From: an uncultured Rikenellaceae bacterium
GTDB taxonomy: Bacteria; Bacteroidota; Bacteroidia; Bacteroidales; Rikenellaceae
NCBI GenBank assembly: GCA_910588925.1
Contig: CAJURV010000089.1
Span: forward strand, 1 to 7,079
Reading direction: 5' to 3'
Length of the DNA: 7,079 bases
Shown piece by piece: positions 1 to 6,543 of this stretch. The number at the start of each line of letters is the position of its first letter. The first letter of the stretch is position 1. Under the pieces are notes generated by a model. It was not told the DNA's origin and did not search any database. It saw nothing but the letters and a program-made list of their open reading frames with translations. The position numbers and the translations under genes are program-made.

Positions 1-53
<53 letters not shown>

Positions 54-146
54 ATGTTGAAAATATTTTTAGAGCCTGGCTACTGAACGTAATCAAAAAA
101 ATTGACTTAAAAAGCTTGTACTACAATCTTTTCTTATCTTAAACAG

Positions 147-160
147 TATTTCAAAGATCT
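147..160 (-). promoter_or_regulatory. boxA-like antitermination motif in the 16S leader
   Basis: On the minus strand the leader contains AGATCTTTGAAATA about 95 nt before the mature 16S 5' end. It resembles the boxA element of rRNA leaders (TGCTCTTTAACA in E. coli), which binds NusB/NusE for antitermination. In Bacteroidota leaders the element often reads roughly TTCTTTGAAATA. I see no convincing boxB or boxC around it, so the call rests on sequence resemblance and position only. Confidence 0.35.
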
Positions 161-205
161 TATAGAATACCGAAAACACGGCATCTTAAATTCCTGTATC
201 CTACA

Positions 206-221
206 CCGATTTTGTAATCGG
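206..221 (-). other. Small hairpin at the 5' end of the P2 leader transcript
   Basis: A perfect 6-bp stem (CCGATT with AATCGG) around a 4-nt loop lies just downstream of the expected start site of rRNA promoter P2, so it would form at or near the 5' end of that transcript. A 5' terminal hairpin can stabilise a leader RNA or set initiation behaviour. That role is inferred. The structure itself is directly visible. Confidence 0.3.
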
Positions 222-230
222 AACGGATTG

Positions 231-262
231 CAAAGTTATGACAAAAATTTCAAACCGCAAAA
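231..262 (-). promoter_or_regulatory. rRNA operon promoter P2 (proximal), Bacteroidota sigma type
   Basis: On the minus strand TTTTG (258-262) is followed by 19 bp and then TAACTTTG (231-238). This matches the Bacteroidota primary-sigma consensus TTTG-N19-TAnnTTTG exactly. Transcription would begin near 223-226, giving a leader of roughly 170 nt before mature 16S. A second promoter of identical geometry lies 94 bp upstream. Confidence 0.8.
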
Positions 263-324
263 TTTAGTTTAAAATTTGTCGCGACTATCGGACCGCACGC
301 GGGCGTTTCCGAAAATCACGGGTG

Positions 325-355
325 CAAAGGTACGCATTATTTTCATATCTCCAAA
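325..355 (-). promoter_or_regulatory. rRNA operon promoter P1 (distal), Bacteroidota sigma type
   Basis: On the minus strand TTTG (352-355) is followed by 19 bp and then TACCTTTG (325-332), another exact match to the Bacteroidota promoter consensus. Transcription would start near 317-320, giving a leader of about 265 nt. The sequence just upstream (356-415) is A/T-rich with a run of seven T and could act as an UP element, which is inference. Paired tandem promoters are the usual arrangement for strongly growth-regulated rRNA operons. Confidence 0.8.
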
Positions 356-458
356 TTTTCAAAGCGTTTTTTTATCGCAATAAGAGATAAAAACATATAT
401 AAACTCTCCGAGATACAATTCTCGCAACAAACCAGACAACCGATATACCTTATAATAT

Positions 459-488
459 AAGCGGACCCGAAACGATCCGGATCCGCTT
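459..488 (-). terminator. Hairpin terminator of the proS transcript
   Basis: An 11-bp stem (478-488 with 459-469) around an 8-nt loop begins 20 bp past the proS stop codon. In minus-strand RNA all 11 positions pair, including one U-G wobble. On the plus strand that position would be an A-C mismatch, which favours a minus-strand transcript. The stem is followed by an A/U-rich tail (AUAUUAUAAGG) rather than a clean U run, so termination may be only moderately strong. It would separate proS transcription from the rRNA promoters. Confidence 0.6.
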
Positions 489-507
489 AAAACTCCAATG
501 TATAAAA

Positions 508-1992
508 TCAATACGCTATAGCGAAAAGCACTCTCCTATGCGACGGTTTGCCGGTAAGAATACATTTGCCCTCTTCCGGCTCCGCATCAATAGGAATGCA
601 ACGTATGGTGGCCTTGGTCTCCTCCTTGATACGCTCCTCTGTCTCCACAGTGCCGTCCCAATGGGCGGAGATGAAACCGCCTTTCTCCTCGAGCGCTTTT
701 TTGAATTCGTCGTAGGTGTCTACTTTGGTTATCATACTGTTACGGAAGTCGAGTGCCTTTTTATAGATATTCTGCTGAATGTCATCCATGAGAGACACCA
801 CCCTTTCGGTCAACCCCTCCTGCGGCACGAACTCTTTCTCGAGAGTGTCGCGGCGAACCAGCTCTATGGTACCGTTCTGCATATCGCGAGGCCCCATAGC
901 CAACCTGACGGGGACACCCTTTAGCTCGTATTCGGCGAACTTGAAACCCGATCGGACATTGTCTCTGTCGTCGATCTTGACACTAAGACCGGCAGCACGC
1001 AAAGAGGCCGCTATATCATCGAGGCGTTCCGTTATGGCTTTCAACTCCTCCTCTCCTTTATATATAGGTATGAGCACTACCTGTATCGGGGCCAGCTTGG
1101 GAGGCAACACAAGACCGTTATTGTCGGAGTGAGCCATTATGAGCGCCCCCATAAGACGTGTAGACACGCCCCACGATGTTGCCCACACATACTCCTGCTT
1201 ACCCTCCTTGTTGGTGAAGGTCACATCGAACGCTTTGGCGAAATTCTGCGCCAAGAAGTGCGACGTACCCGATTGCAAGGCCTTACCGTCCTGCATAAGG
1301 GCCTCTATGGTGAGCGTATCTTCAGCGCCCGCGAAACGTTCGTTCTCGCTCTTATGGCCTACGACCACGGGAAGCGCCATCCACTCGGTGGCGAACTTCT
1401 CATAGACGCCTATCATCTTCTCGGCCTCCGCCAAAGCCTCTTCCCGCGTGGCATGAGCCGTGTGCCCCTCCTGCCACAGAAACTCGGCCGTGCGAAGGAA
1501 CAGACGGGTACGCATCTCCCAGCGCACCACGTTGGCCCACTGATTACAGAGGATAGGCAGATCGCGATACGAGTGAATCCAGTTCTTGTATGTGTTCCAG
1601 ATGATAGTCTCCGAGGTGGGACGCACTATGAGCTCCTCTTCGAGCCTGGCGTCCGGGTCGACAATGACCCCCTTACCGTCGGGATCGTTCTTGAGACGAT
1701 AGTGGGTAACCACAGCGCACTCTTTGGCGAAACCCTCCACATGGTGCGCCTCCTTGCTGAAAAACGATTTGGGTATGAACAACGGAAAATAGGCGTTTTC
1801 GTGCCCCGTCTCCTTGAACATCTTATCGAGAGCGGCTTGCATCTTCTCCCAAATAGCATAACCGTAAGGCTTGATAACCATACATCCGCGTACGGCCGAA
1901 TTTTCCGCAAGGCCCGCTTTAACTACCAGATTATTATACCACTGTGAATAGTTGTCGTCCATCGCGACGACATGTTTCAGCTCTTTAGCCAT
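508..1992 (-). CDS. proS: Prolyl-tRNA synthetase, archaeal/eukaryotic-like type
   Basis: This 494-residue class II aminoacyl-tRNA synthetase attaches proline to tRNA-Pro in the cytoplasm using ATP. Visible landmarks are the motif 1 region around residues 34-73 (VRGCMVIKPYGYAIWEKM), the proline-pocket segment RPTSE at 124-128, motif 2 with RWEMRTRLFLRTAEFLWQEG at 157-176, GTSHFLAQNFAKAF at 242-255, and motif 3 with WGVSTRLMGALIMAHSDNNG at 274-293. The anticodon-binding domain follows (about 300-405), then a C-terminal domain ending in the usual final tyrosine. No editing insertion lies between motifs 2 and 3, so this is the short type found in archaea, eukaryotes and Bacteroidota, not the longer E. 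coli type. Only two C-terminal cysteines remain (C465, C477), so the four-cysteine zinc site of some archaeal relatives looks incomplete. The ATG has no strong Shine-Dalgarno site. It lies 29 bp after the upstream gene and is probably cotranscribed with it. Confidence 0.97.
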   Translation of the reverse strand: MAKELKHVVAMDDNYSQWYNNLVVKAGLAENSAVRGCMVIKPYGYAIWEKMQAALDKMFKETGHENAYFPLFIPKSFFSKEAHHVEGFAKECAVVTHYRLKNDPDGKGVIVDPDARLEEELIVRPTSETIIWNTYKNWIHSYRDLPILCNQWANVVRWEMRTRLFLRTAEFLWQEGHTAHATREEALAEAEKMIGVYEKFATEWMALPVVVGHKSENERFAGAEDTLTIEALMQDGKALQSGTSHFLAQNFAKAFDVTFTNKEGKQEYVWATSWGVSTRLMGALIMAHSDNNGLVLPPKLAPIQVVLIPIYKGEEELKAITERLDDIAASLRAAGLSVKIDDRDNVRSGFKFAEYELKGVPVRLAMGPRDMQNGTIELVRRDTLEKEFVPQEGLTERVVSLMDDIQQNIYKKALDFRNSMITKVDTYDEFKKALEEKGGFISAHWDGTVETEERIKEETKATIRCIPIDAEPEEGKCILTGKPSHRRVLFAIAY

Positions 1993-2021
1993 TTTACGTT
2001 CAGAATATCTTTTTATGATTA

Positions 2022-3113
2022 TTACTCCGCTATGGGTATATCGGTAGTGTTATCGGTCACATGCTCCATCATAAGCTGGTCGTCCAACGGAGTCTCGTTT
2101 CCGAATATGAAACCGTAAAGAACCACACCTATAGCGAGTATCAAAGCTATTATAGCCACGTAGAATACCGTGTTGCCGCCCTTTTTCTTCGTCCCCTGAG
2201 CCGACTGTCTGACAACCGGACGCTGACGTCCGGTGGGACGTCCCGGAGCTGTTGCGGCAGGTCTCGCCCCCTGCGACGACGAATTGCCGTAGAGGCTCTC
2301 CCTGTGTTGTTCGCGTTGCTGGGCGCGTCCTATCGGCTGGGAAGACGGCTGCGGCTGCACGGGAGGCTGCTGCGGCTGAGGCATAGTCTGCGGACCGCCG
2401 TAAGCCATATAGCCCATCTGGCCGCCCTGTACCCCTCTCTGACCAGGATTCTGCGACGGAGCGGGAGCGGACGAGGCCGCCGGATTATAGAAGCTCGAAC
2501 CTACGCTACCTTGCTGTATCGGAGAGCGACGGCCGTAATCGTCGCCATCGTAAGAGCGGTGTTCCTGAGGCGCTTCGCCGTAATCTCTCCGCGGGGCCTG
2601 ACGCTCCGTGCGCTCATCACGCATGGCGCCCTCCTGCTCGCTACGGGTAACTATGCGGTTAACCGATGCGGCCAACTCACCCAAAACCTCCTCGCGGTTC
2701 TTATCCCTTACGTTAGGCTGGACTTTGGGCGCCGGTTCGTCGCGAGATTCGGTCTCACGCTCAAGCACACGCTGATGCGCAGGAGCCGCCTCGTTAGGTT
2801 TAGCAAGATAGATGACGCCGTTGGCATCGTATTTAAGCACCCCGACACCCTCTATGACATACTGACCGCGGGTGTCGAGCGAATTTTTGATCTGTGACAC
2901 GTACTCCTTGAGGATCTCCATAGCATCGTCGGCCTCTATGCCCGCCCAACTCTCTATGGCAGAGAGCAGAACACCGTCGTCCTTTTTAAGGAAAGGGACG
3001 AAAACGAGTATGACGCCCACCCCGTCTATATTTTTACGGATGAAGGCGCCGAGATCCGGTATTATAAGCCTTTTGTTGCGCTGCAAACAGGTGATTAGCA
3101 GTTTATTGATCAT
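2022..3113 (-). CDS. HU/CCDC81-like domain protein with a single membrane helix, no SPOR domain
   Basis: The 363-residue protein begins with a Bacteroidota HU-like region related to the HU-CCDC81 families: about residues 1-60, including IIPDLGAFIRKN, and a second lobe at about 65-105 with YVIEGVGVLKYDANG. Residues 107-312 are a low-complexity linker rich in Pro, Gln, Arg, Gly and Ser, probably disordered. KKKGG precedes one hydrophobic helix (about 315-337), and an acidic 26-residue tail ends the protein. The positive-inside rule puts the HU part in the cytoplasm and the tail in the periplasm. Many relatives carry a peptidoglycan-binding SPOR domain after the helix; none is present here. The start at 3113 is chosen because the HU domain begins there. 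An in-frame ATG at 3197 would add 28 unlike residues upstream of the AGGAG at 3143-3147. Family assignment is from recognition. Function is unknown; a link between nucleoid and envelope is inference. Confidence 0.8.
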   Translation of the reverse strand: MINKLLITCLQRNKRLIIPDLGAFIRKNIDGVGVILVFVPFLKKDDGVLLSAIESWAGIEADDAMEILKEYVSQIKNSLDTRGQYVIEGVGVLKYDANGVIYLAKPNEAAPAHQRVLERETESRDEPAPKVQPNVRDKNREEVLGELAASVNRIVTRSEQEGAMRDERTERQAPRRDYGEAPQEHRSYDGDDYGRRSPIQQGSVGSSFYNPAASSAPAPSQNPGQRGVQGGQMGYMAYGGPQTMPQPQQPPVQPQPSSQPIGRAQQREQHRESLYGNSSSQGARPAATAPGRPTGRQRPVVRQSAQGTKKKGGNTVFYVAIIALILAIGVVLYGFIFGNETPLDDQLMMEHVTDNTTDIPIAE

Positions 3114-3147
3114 ACTATATCGAAATATTTCATAAAATTTTACTCCT
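3110..3147 (-). other. Translation-initiation region with a 7-codon overlapping leader ORF
   Basis: Upstream of the HU-like gene the only good Shine-Dalgarno sequence, AGGAG at 3143-3147, sits 9 nt before an ATG at 3131-3133. That ATG opens a seven-codon ORF (MKYFDIV), whose TGA stop at 3110-3112 overlaps the ATG of the HU-like gene as ATGA. From the AGGAG to the main ATG is about 29 nt, too far for normal use. The arrangement suggests translational coupling through a tiny leader peptide, or plain SD-independent initiation as is common in Bacteroidota. Coupling is inference. Confidence 0.25.
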
Positions 3148-3227
3148 ACCGACCGGAATGCCAAGACACTCCGCGACGATGCGCAAACGGCCCCCACAAA
3201 GGACTAAACACCGCATATTACATCATT

Positions 3228-3235
3228 CAAAGGTA
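3228..3235 (-). promoter_or_regulatory. -7 box of the promoter for the HU-like/proS operon
   Basis: Minus-strand TACCTTTG is an exact Bacteroidota -7 element and is identical to that of rRNA promoter P1. It lies about 115 bp before the HU-like start codon. At the expected -33 position there is only A/T-rich sequence and no TTG, so basal strength may be modest or depend on an activator. Confidence 0.5.
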
Positions 3236-3254
3236 TAAAAAATAATACGAATAA

Positions 3255-3268
3255 TTAAAACTTTTTAA
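3255..3268. promoter_or_regulatory. AT palindrome between the divergent promoters, possible operator
   Basis: TTAAAA-CT-TTTTAA is a perfect 6-bp inverted repeat with a 2-bp spacer. It lies between the two diverging -7 boxes and covers the -33 position of both, so a protein bound here could affect both operons. The local sequence is strongly A/T-rich, which makes chance palindromes common. The site is therefore only a candidate. Confidence 0.2.
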
Positions 3269-3278
3269 CATTTTTACA

Positions 3279-3286
3279 TACATTTG
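3279..3286 (+). promoter_or_regulatory. -7 box of the promoter for arginine decarboxylase and fumarase
   Basis: TACATTTG matches the Bacteroidota -7 consensus TAnnTTTG. Transcription would start near 3291-3294, giving a 5' leader of about 75 nt before the ATG at 3368. No clear TTTG is present 19 bp upstream. The TTG inside this box (3284-3286) could be read as an in-frame start for the decarboxylase, but a start codon inside the promoter element is implausible. Confidence 0.5.
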
Positions 3287-3367
3287 CGAAGCGACAAAAG
3301 CCCTTTATGCGGGCCGGAGCCTTTGCTCAAGACAACAAACAACTATAAACCACCTTCTTACGAAAGA

Positions 3368-4768
3368 ATGAAGAACAAATACATCGACCTTATCGAGCAG
3401 ACATTCGAGTTTCCGCAGGATGAATTCTCAGTCAACGACTCGGAGCTGAATTTCCACGACGTGCCTTTGATGGATATCATAAAACAGTACGGCACTCCGC
3501 TCAAGATCAGTTATCTGCCCAAGATAAGCAGTCAGATACAACGTGCCAAACGTCTGTTCAACGTCGCTATGGCAAAGGTGGACTACAAAGGTTCCTACAA
3601 CTACTGTTACTGCACCAAAAGCTCGCACTTCTCGTTCGTTCTGGAGGAGGCGCTCAAAAACGACATCAATCTGGAGACATCGTCGGCCTACGACGTATTT
3701 CTCGTCAACGCCCTCTACGACAGCGGCGTCATAGACAAGGACACCTACATAGTGTGCAACGGCTTCAAACGCAGGCTCTACGTAGAGAACATAGCTTCGC
3801 TGGCCAACAACGGCTTCGTCAACACGGTGGCCGTACTCGACAACAAAGAGGAGTTCGACGCCTTAGACGAGCTGGTGGACAAAAACAAACAGCTCAAACT
3901 AGGCATAAGGATAGCTTCGGAGGAGGAGCCCAAATTCGAGTTCTACACCTCGCGTCTGGGCATACGATATAACGACATCATCGACTTCTACACCGAAAAG
4001 ATACGCGGCAACCGCAAGTTCAAGCTCGAGATGCTCCACTTTTTCATCAACACGGGCATACGCGACACTGCATATTACTGGAGCGAGCTCAACAAGTGCC
4101 TCAACGTATATTGCAAGCTCAAGAAGGAGTGTCCGGAACTCAACGCCCTCAACATAGGCGGCGGATTCCCCATAAAGAACTCGCTGGGCTTCGAATACGA
4201 CTACGGCTACATGACCGAGGAGATAATAGAACAGATCAAGAACATCTGCAACCAGTACGACGTGGAGGAGCCCAACATATTCACCGAATTCGGCTCGTTC
4301 ACCGTGGGCGAGAGCGGCGCCACCCTCTACTCTATACTCAACCAGAAGCAACAGAACGACCGCGAGCTGTGGTACATGATCGACAGTTCGTTCATGACCA
4401 CTCTGCCCGACACATGGGGATTGAACCAGCGTTACATATTGCTTGCCATCAACAACTGGGACCGCGAATATCAGCGCGTGTTCCTCGGCGGGCTCACCTG
4501 CGACAGCGAGGACTACTACAACGCCGAGGCTCACTCCAACGCCATATACCTGCCCAAGTTCGAGAAGGGAGAGCCCCAGTACATAGGCTTCTTCCACACC
4601 GGGGCCTATCAGGAGTCGTTAGGAGGCTACGGAGGCATACAGCACTGTCTCATACCCGCCCCCAAACACATAATAATAGACCGTGACAAGGACACCGGCG
4701 ACTACTACACGCGTCTGTTCGCCAAGGAGCAAAGCTACAGGTCGATGTTGCGTATTCTCGGATATTAA
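3368..4768 (+). CDS. Arginine decarboxylase, PLP-dependent fold type III (short Bacteroidota form)
   Basis: The 466-residue enzyme is predicted to convert arginine to agmatine and CO2 in the cytoplasm, the first step of polyamine synthesis in bacteria that lack ornithine decarboxylase. The N-terminal alanine-racemase-like barrel carries the Schiff-base lysine in YNYCYCTKSSHF (K84), a histidine in LHFFINTG (H224), the phosphate-binding glycine loop NIGGGFP (262-268) and TEFGS (306-310). The C-terminal beta domain has the catalytic-cysteine motif LTCDSEDYY (376-384) and ends in ILGY. The overall pattern matches the roughly 465-residue enzymes annotated as arginine decarboxylase across Bacteroidota. 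It is shorter than the roughly 630-660-residue SpeA of proteobacteria, so the substrate rests on family annotation. The start at 3368 matches the family N-terminus (KYIDLIEQT). An in-frame TTG at 3284 would lie inside the promoter box. It is probably cotranscribed with the fumarase gene 22 bp downstream. Confidence 0.88.
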   Translation: MKNKYIDLIEQTFEFPQDEFSVNDSELNFHDVPLMDIIKQYGTPLKISYLPKISSQIQRAKRLFNVAMAKVDYKGSYNYCYCTKSSHFSFVLEEALKNDINLETSSAYDVFLVNALYDSGVIDKDTYIVCNGFKRRLYVENIASLANNGFVNTVAVLDNKEEFDALDELVDKNKQLKLGIRIASEEEPKFEFYTSRLGIRYNDIIDFYTEKIRGNRKFKLEMLHFFINTGIRDTAYYWSELNKCLNVYCKLKKECPELNALNIGGGFPIKNSLGFEYDYGYMTEEIIEQIKNICNQYDVEEPNIFTEFGSFTVGESGATLYSILNQKQQNDRELWYMIDSSFMTTLPDTWGLNQRYILLAINNWDREYQRVFLGGLTCDSEDYYNAEAHSNAIYLPKFEKGEPQYIGFFHTGAYQESLGGYGGIQHCLIPAPKHIIIDRDKDTGDYYTRLFAKEQSYRSMLRILGY

Positions 4769-4790
4769 AACCAATAAAACACATACAGTT

Positions 4791-6395
4791 ATGTCTGATT
4801 TCAAATATCAGGAACCCTTTCCTCTGGGAGAAGACACCACCCAATACCGTCTTCTGACTAAAGATTACGTCTCTGTGACAGAGTGCGACGGACGACGCAT
4901 TCTCAAGGTCGATCCCGCAGGTCTCGAACTGCTCTCGCGCGAGGCGTTCAAAGACGTATCGTTCTTCCTGCGTGCCTCTCATCTGGAAAAGCTCGCATCC
5001 ATTCTCGACGACCCCGAAGCCACCGACAACGACCGTTTCGTGGCCTACACCATGCTCGCCAATCAGGTAGTGTCGGCAGAGGGTGAACTTCCCACCTGTC
5101 AGGACACAGGCACAGCCATAGTAATAGGCAAGAAAGGCGAAAACGTCTACACCGGCGCATGCGACGCCGAGCACCTGTCGAAAGGGGTATGGCAGACATA
5201 TAAGGACTGTAACCTCCGCTATTCGCAAGTGGTGCCTTTTACCATGACCCAAGAGAAAAACAGCGGCAACAACCTGCCTGCACAGATAGACCTCTACGCC
5301 ACACCCGGCAACAAATACGAATTTCTATTCATAACCAAAGGCGGCGGCTCGGCCAACAAAACGTTCCTGTATCAGCAGACGAAAGCCCTGCTCAACGACG
5401 AATCGCTCACTAAGTTCATCACCGAAAAGATCAAGGATTTAGGCACATCGGCATGTCCTCCTTATCATTTGGCGGTAGTGATAGGCGGCACATCGGCTGA
5501 AGCCAACCTCGCAGTAGTGAAAAAAGCATCGGCAGGCTATCTCGACCATCTGCCGACCGAAGGTAACGAGGGCGGACGCGCTTTCCGTGACCTCGAATGG
5601 GAGCGACGCATAACCGAGATATGTCGCAACAGCGGCGTGGGAGCACAGTTCGGCGGCAAATATCTCGTACACGACGTCAGGGTCATCCGCATGCCCCGTC
5701 ATGCCGCATCGTGCCCCGTAGGCATAGGCGTAAGCTGCAGCGCCGACCGTAACATCAAGGCCAAGATAACCGAGGATGGCATATTCCTCGAACAACTCGA
5801 GAAGAACCCCGCCCGCTTCATGCCGGCCAAGGCTCCCGCCCTGTCGCCCGCAGTGGAGATAGACCTCGACGAGGGAATGGACAAGGTGCTCGCCGAGCTC
5901 ACCAAACACCCCATCAAGACACGTCTCAACATCAAAGGCACCCTCATAGTGGCCCGCGACATAGCTCACGCCGAAATCAAGAAGATGATAGACGCCGGCA
6001 AGCCGATGCCCGAATATTTCAAGAAGCACCCCATATACTACGCCGGACCAGCCAAAACACCGTCGGGAATGGCATCGGGTAGCTTCGGTCCTACCACGGC
6101 CGGACGCATGGACCCGTACGTAGATCTATTCCAATCGCACGGCGGATCTATGGTGATGGTAGCCAAAGGTAACCGCTCGCAAGCCGTAACCGACGCCTGC
6201 AAGAAGCACGGAGGATTCTACCTCGGCTCAATAGGCGGACCGGCAGCCATACTCGCCAAAAACAGTATCAAGTCGGTGGAAATCGTAGATTTCCCCGAGC
6301 TGGGAATGGAAGCCGTAAGAAAAATATACGTCGAAAACTTCCCCGCATTCATCATAGTAGACGACAAAGGGAACGACTTCTTCCAACAGCTTTAA
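4791..6395 (+). CDS. fum: Class I fumarate hydratase (iron-sulfur fumarase)
   Basis: This 534-residue enzyme reversibly hydrates fumarate to L-malate in the cytoplasm. In anaerobic Bacteroidota this step serves the reductive branch that supplies fumarate for respiration and succinate production. It has the single-chain class I layout, with an N-terminal alpha-type part (about 1-330) and a C-terminal beta-type part (about 350-534). [4Fe-4S] ligands are predicted at C103 (LPTCQDTGTA), C222 (SACPPYH) and, by spacing with the E. coli enzyme, C316 (GVSCSADR), with C308 in the same motif as an alternative. The beta part shows GPAKTPSGMASGSFGPTTAG (419-438), KGNRS (459-463) and HGGFYLGSIGGPAA (473-486). 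Length and motifs are normal and nothing suggests inactivation. The ATG at 4791 is preferred because the in-frame extension to 4683 would overlap the decarboxylase gene. No promoter is visible in the 22-bp gap. The last 13 codons and the stop lie inside a 120-bp palindrome. Confidence 0.96.
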   Translation: MSDFKYQEPFPLGEDTTQYRLLTKDYVSVTECDGRRILKVDPAGLELLSREAFKDVSFFLRASHLEKLASILDDPEATDNDRFVAYTMLANQVVSAEGELPTCQDTGTAIVIGKKGENVYTGACDAEHLSKGVWQTYKDCNLRYSQVVPFTMTQEKNSGNNLPAQIDLYATPGNKYEFLFITKGGGSANKTFLYQQTKALLNDESLTKFITEKIKDLGTSACPPYHLAVVIGGTSAEANLAVVKKASAGYLDHLPTEGNEGGRAFRDLEWERRITEICRNSGVGAQFGGKYLVHDVRVIRMPRHAASCPVGIGVSCSADRNIKAKITEDGIFLEQLEKNPARFMPAKAPALSPAVEIDLDEGMDKVLAELTKHPIKTRLNIKGTLIVARDIAHAEIKKMIDAGKPMPEYFKKHPIYYAGPAKTPSGMASGSFGPTTAGRMDPYVDLFQSHGGSMVMVAKGNRSQAVTDACKKHGGFYLGSIGGPAAILAKNSIKSVEIVDFPELGMEAVRKIYVENFPAFIIVDDKGNDFFQQL

Positions 6396-6475
6396 ATAAA
6401 AAAGGGGCGCCAATCGGTTGGCACCCCTTTTTTATTTAAAGCTGTTGGAAGAAGTCGTTCCCTTTGTCGTCTACT
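6356..6475. repeat. 120-bp spacerless palindrome including the 3' end of the fumarase gene
   Basis: Two 60-bp arms (6356-6415 and 6416-6475) are reverse complements at 58 of 60 positions. The only mismatches are 6408/6423 and 6414/6417, both in the terminator core. The outer 42 bp of each arm (6356-6397 and 6434-6475) are identical. The left arm contains the last 40 bp of the fumarase gene, so the right arm is an inverted copy of that end. Pairing breaks at 6355/6476, where the flanks are unrelated. In RNA it would form a hairpin of nearly 60 bp holding the stop codon. Confidence 0.95.
6398..6433. terminator. Bidirectional rho-independent terminator after the fumarase gene
   Basis: An A6 run, a GC-rich stem (GGGGCGCCAA with TTGGCACCCC around a TCGG loop) and a T6 run form a standard intrinsic terminator just after the fumarase stop. 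It reads well from either strand. The position 6408/6423 is a C-A mismatch in plus-strand RNA but a G-U pair in minus-strand RNA, so the stem is slightly better for leftward transcripts. It is the centre of the 120-bp palindrome. Confidence 0.88.
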
Positions 6476-6543
6476 TATCGGAGTTATTTAATTTTGCGGA
6501 GCTTGAAGGATTGCGGTGTTTTGGTGTGATCTTATATAGTTTG

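Noticed and set aside
1129..1947. 272-codon plus-strand open frame inside proS
   Set aside because: It lies antisense to a clearly recognised prolyl-tRNA synthetase, resembles no protein family I know and has no promoter. It is a by-product of the codon use on the other strand.
2061..2897. 278-codon plus-strand open frame inside the HU-like gene
   Set aside because: Its Arg/Leu-rich, signature-free translation is typical of the complement of a low-complexity Pro/Gln/Gly/Arg linker. The minus-strand frame has a recognisable domain and a membrane helix.
3899..4597. 232-codon minus-strand open frame inside the arginine decarboxylase gene
   Set aside because: It is antisense to a well-conserved enzyme and has no recognisable motif.
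4683..4790. N-terminal extension of fumarase from 4683
   Set aside because: It would overlap the decarboxylase gene by 86 bp and adds residues unlike any fumarase. The ATG at 4791 matches the family N-terminus.
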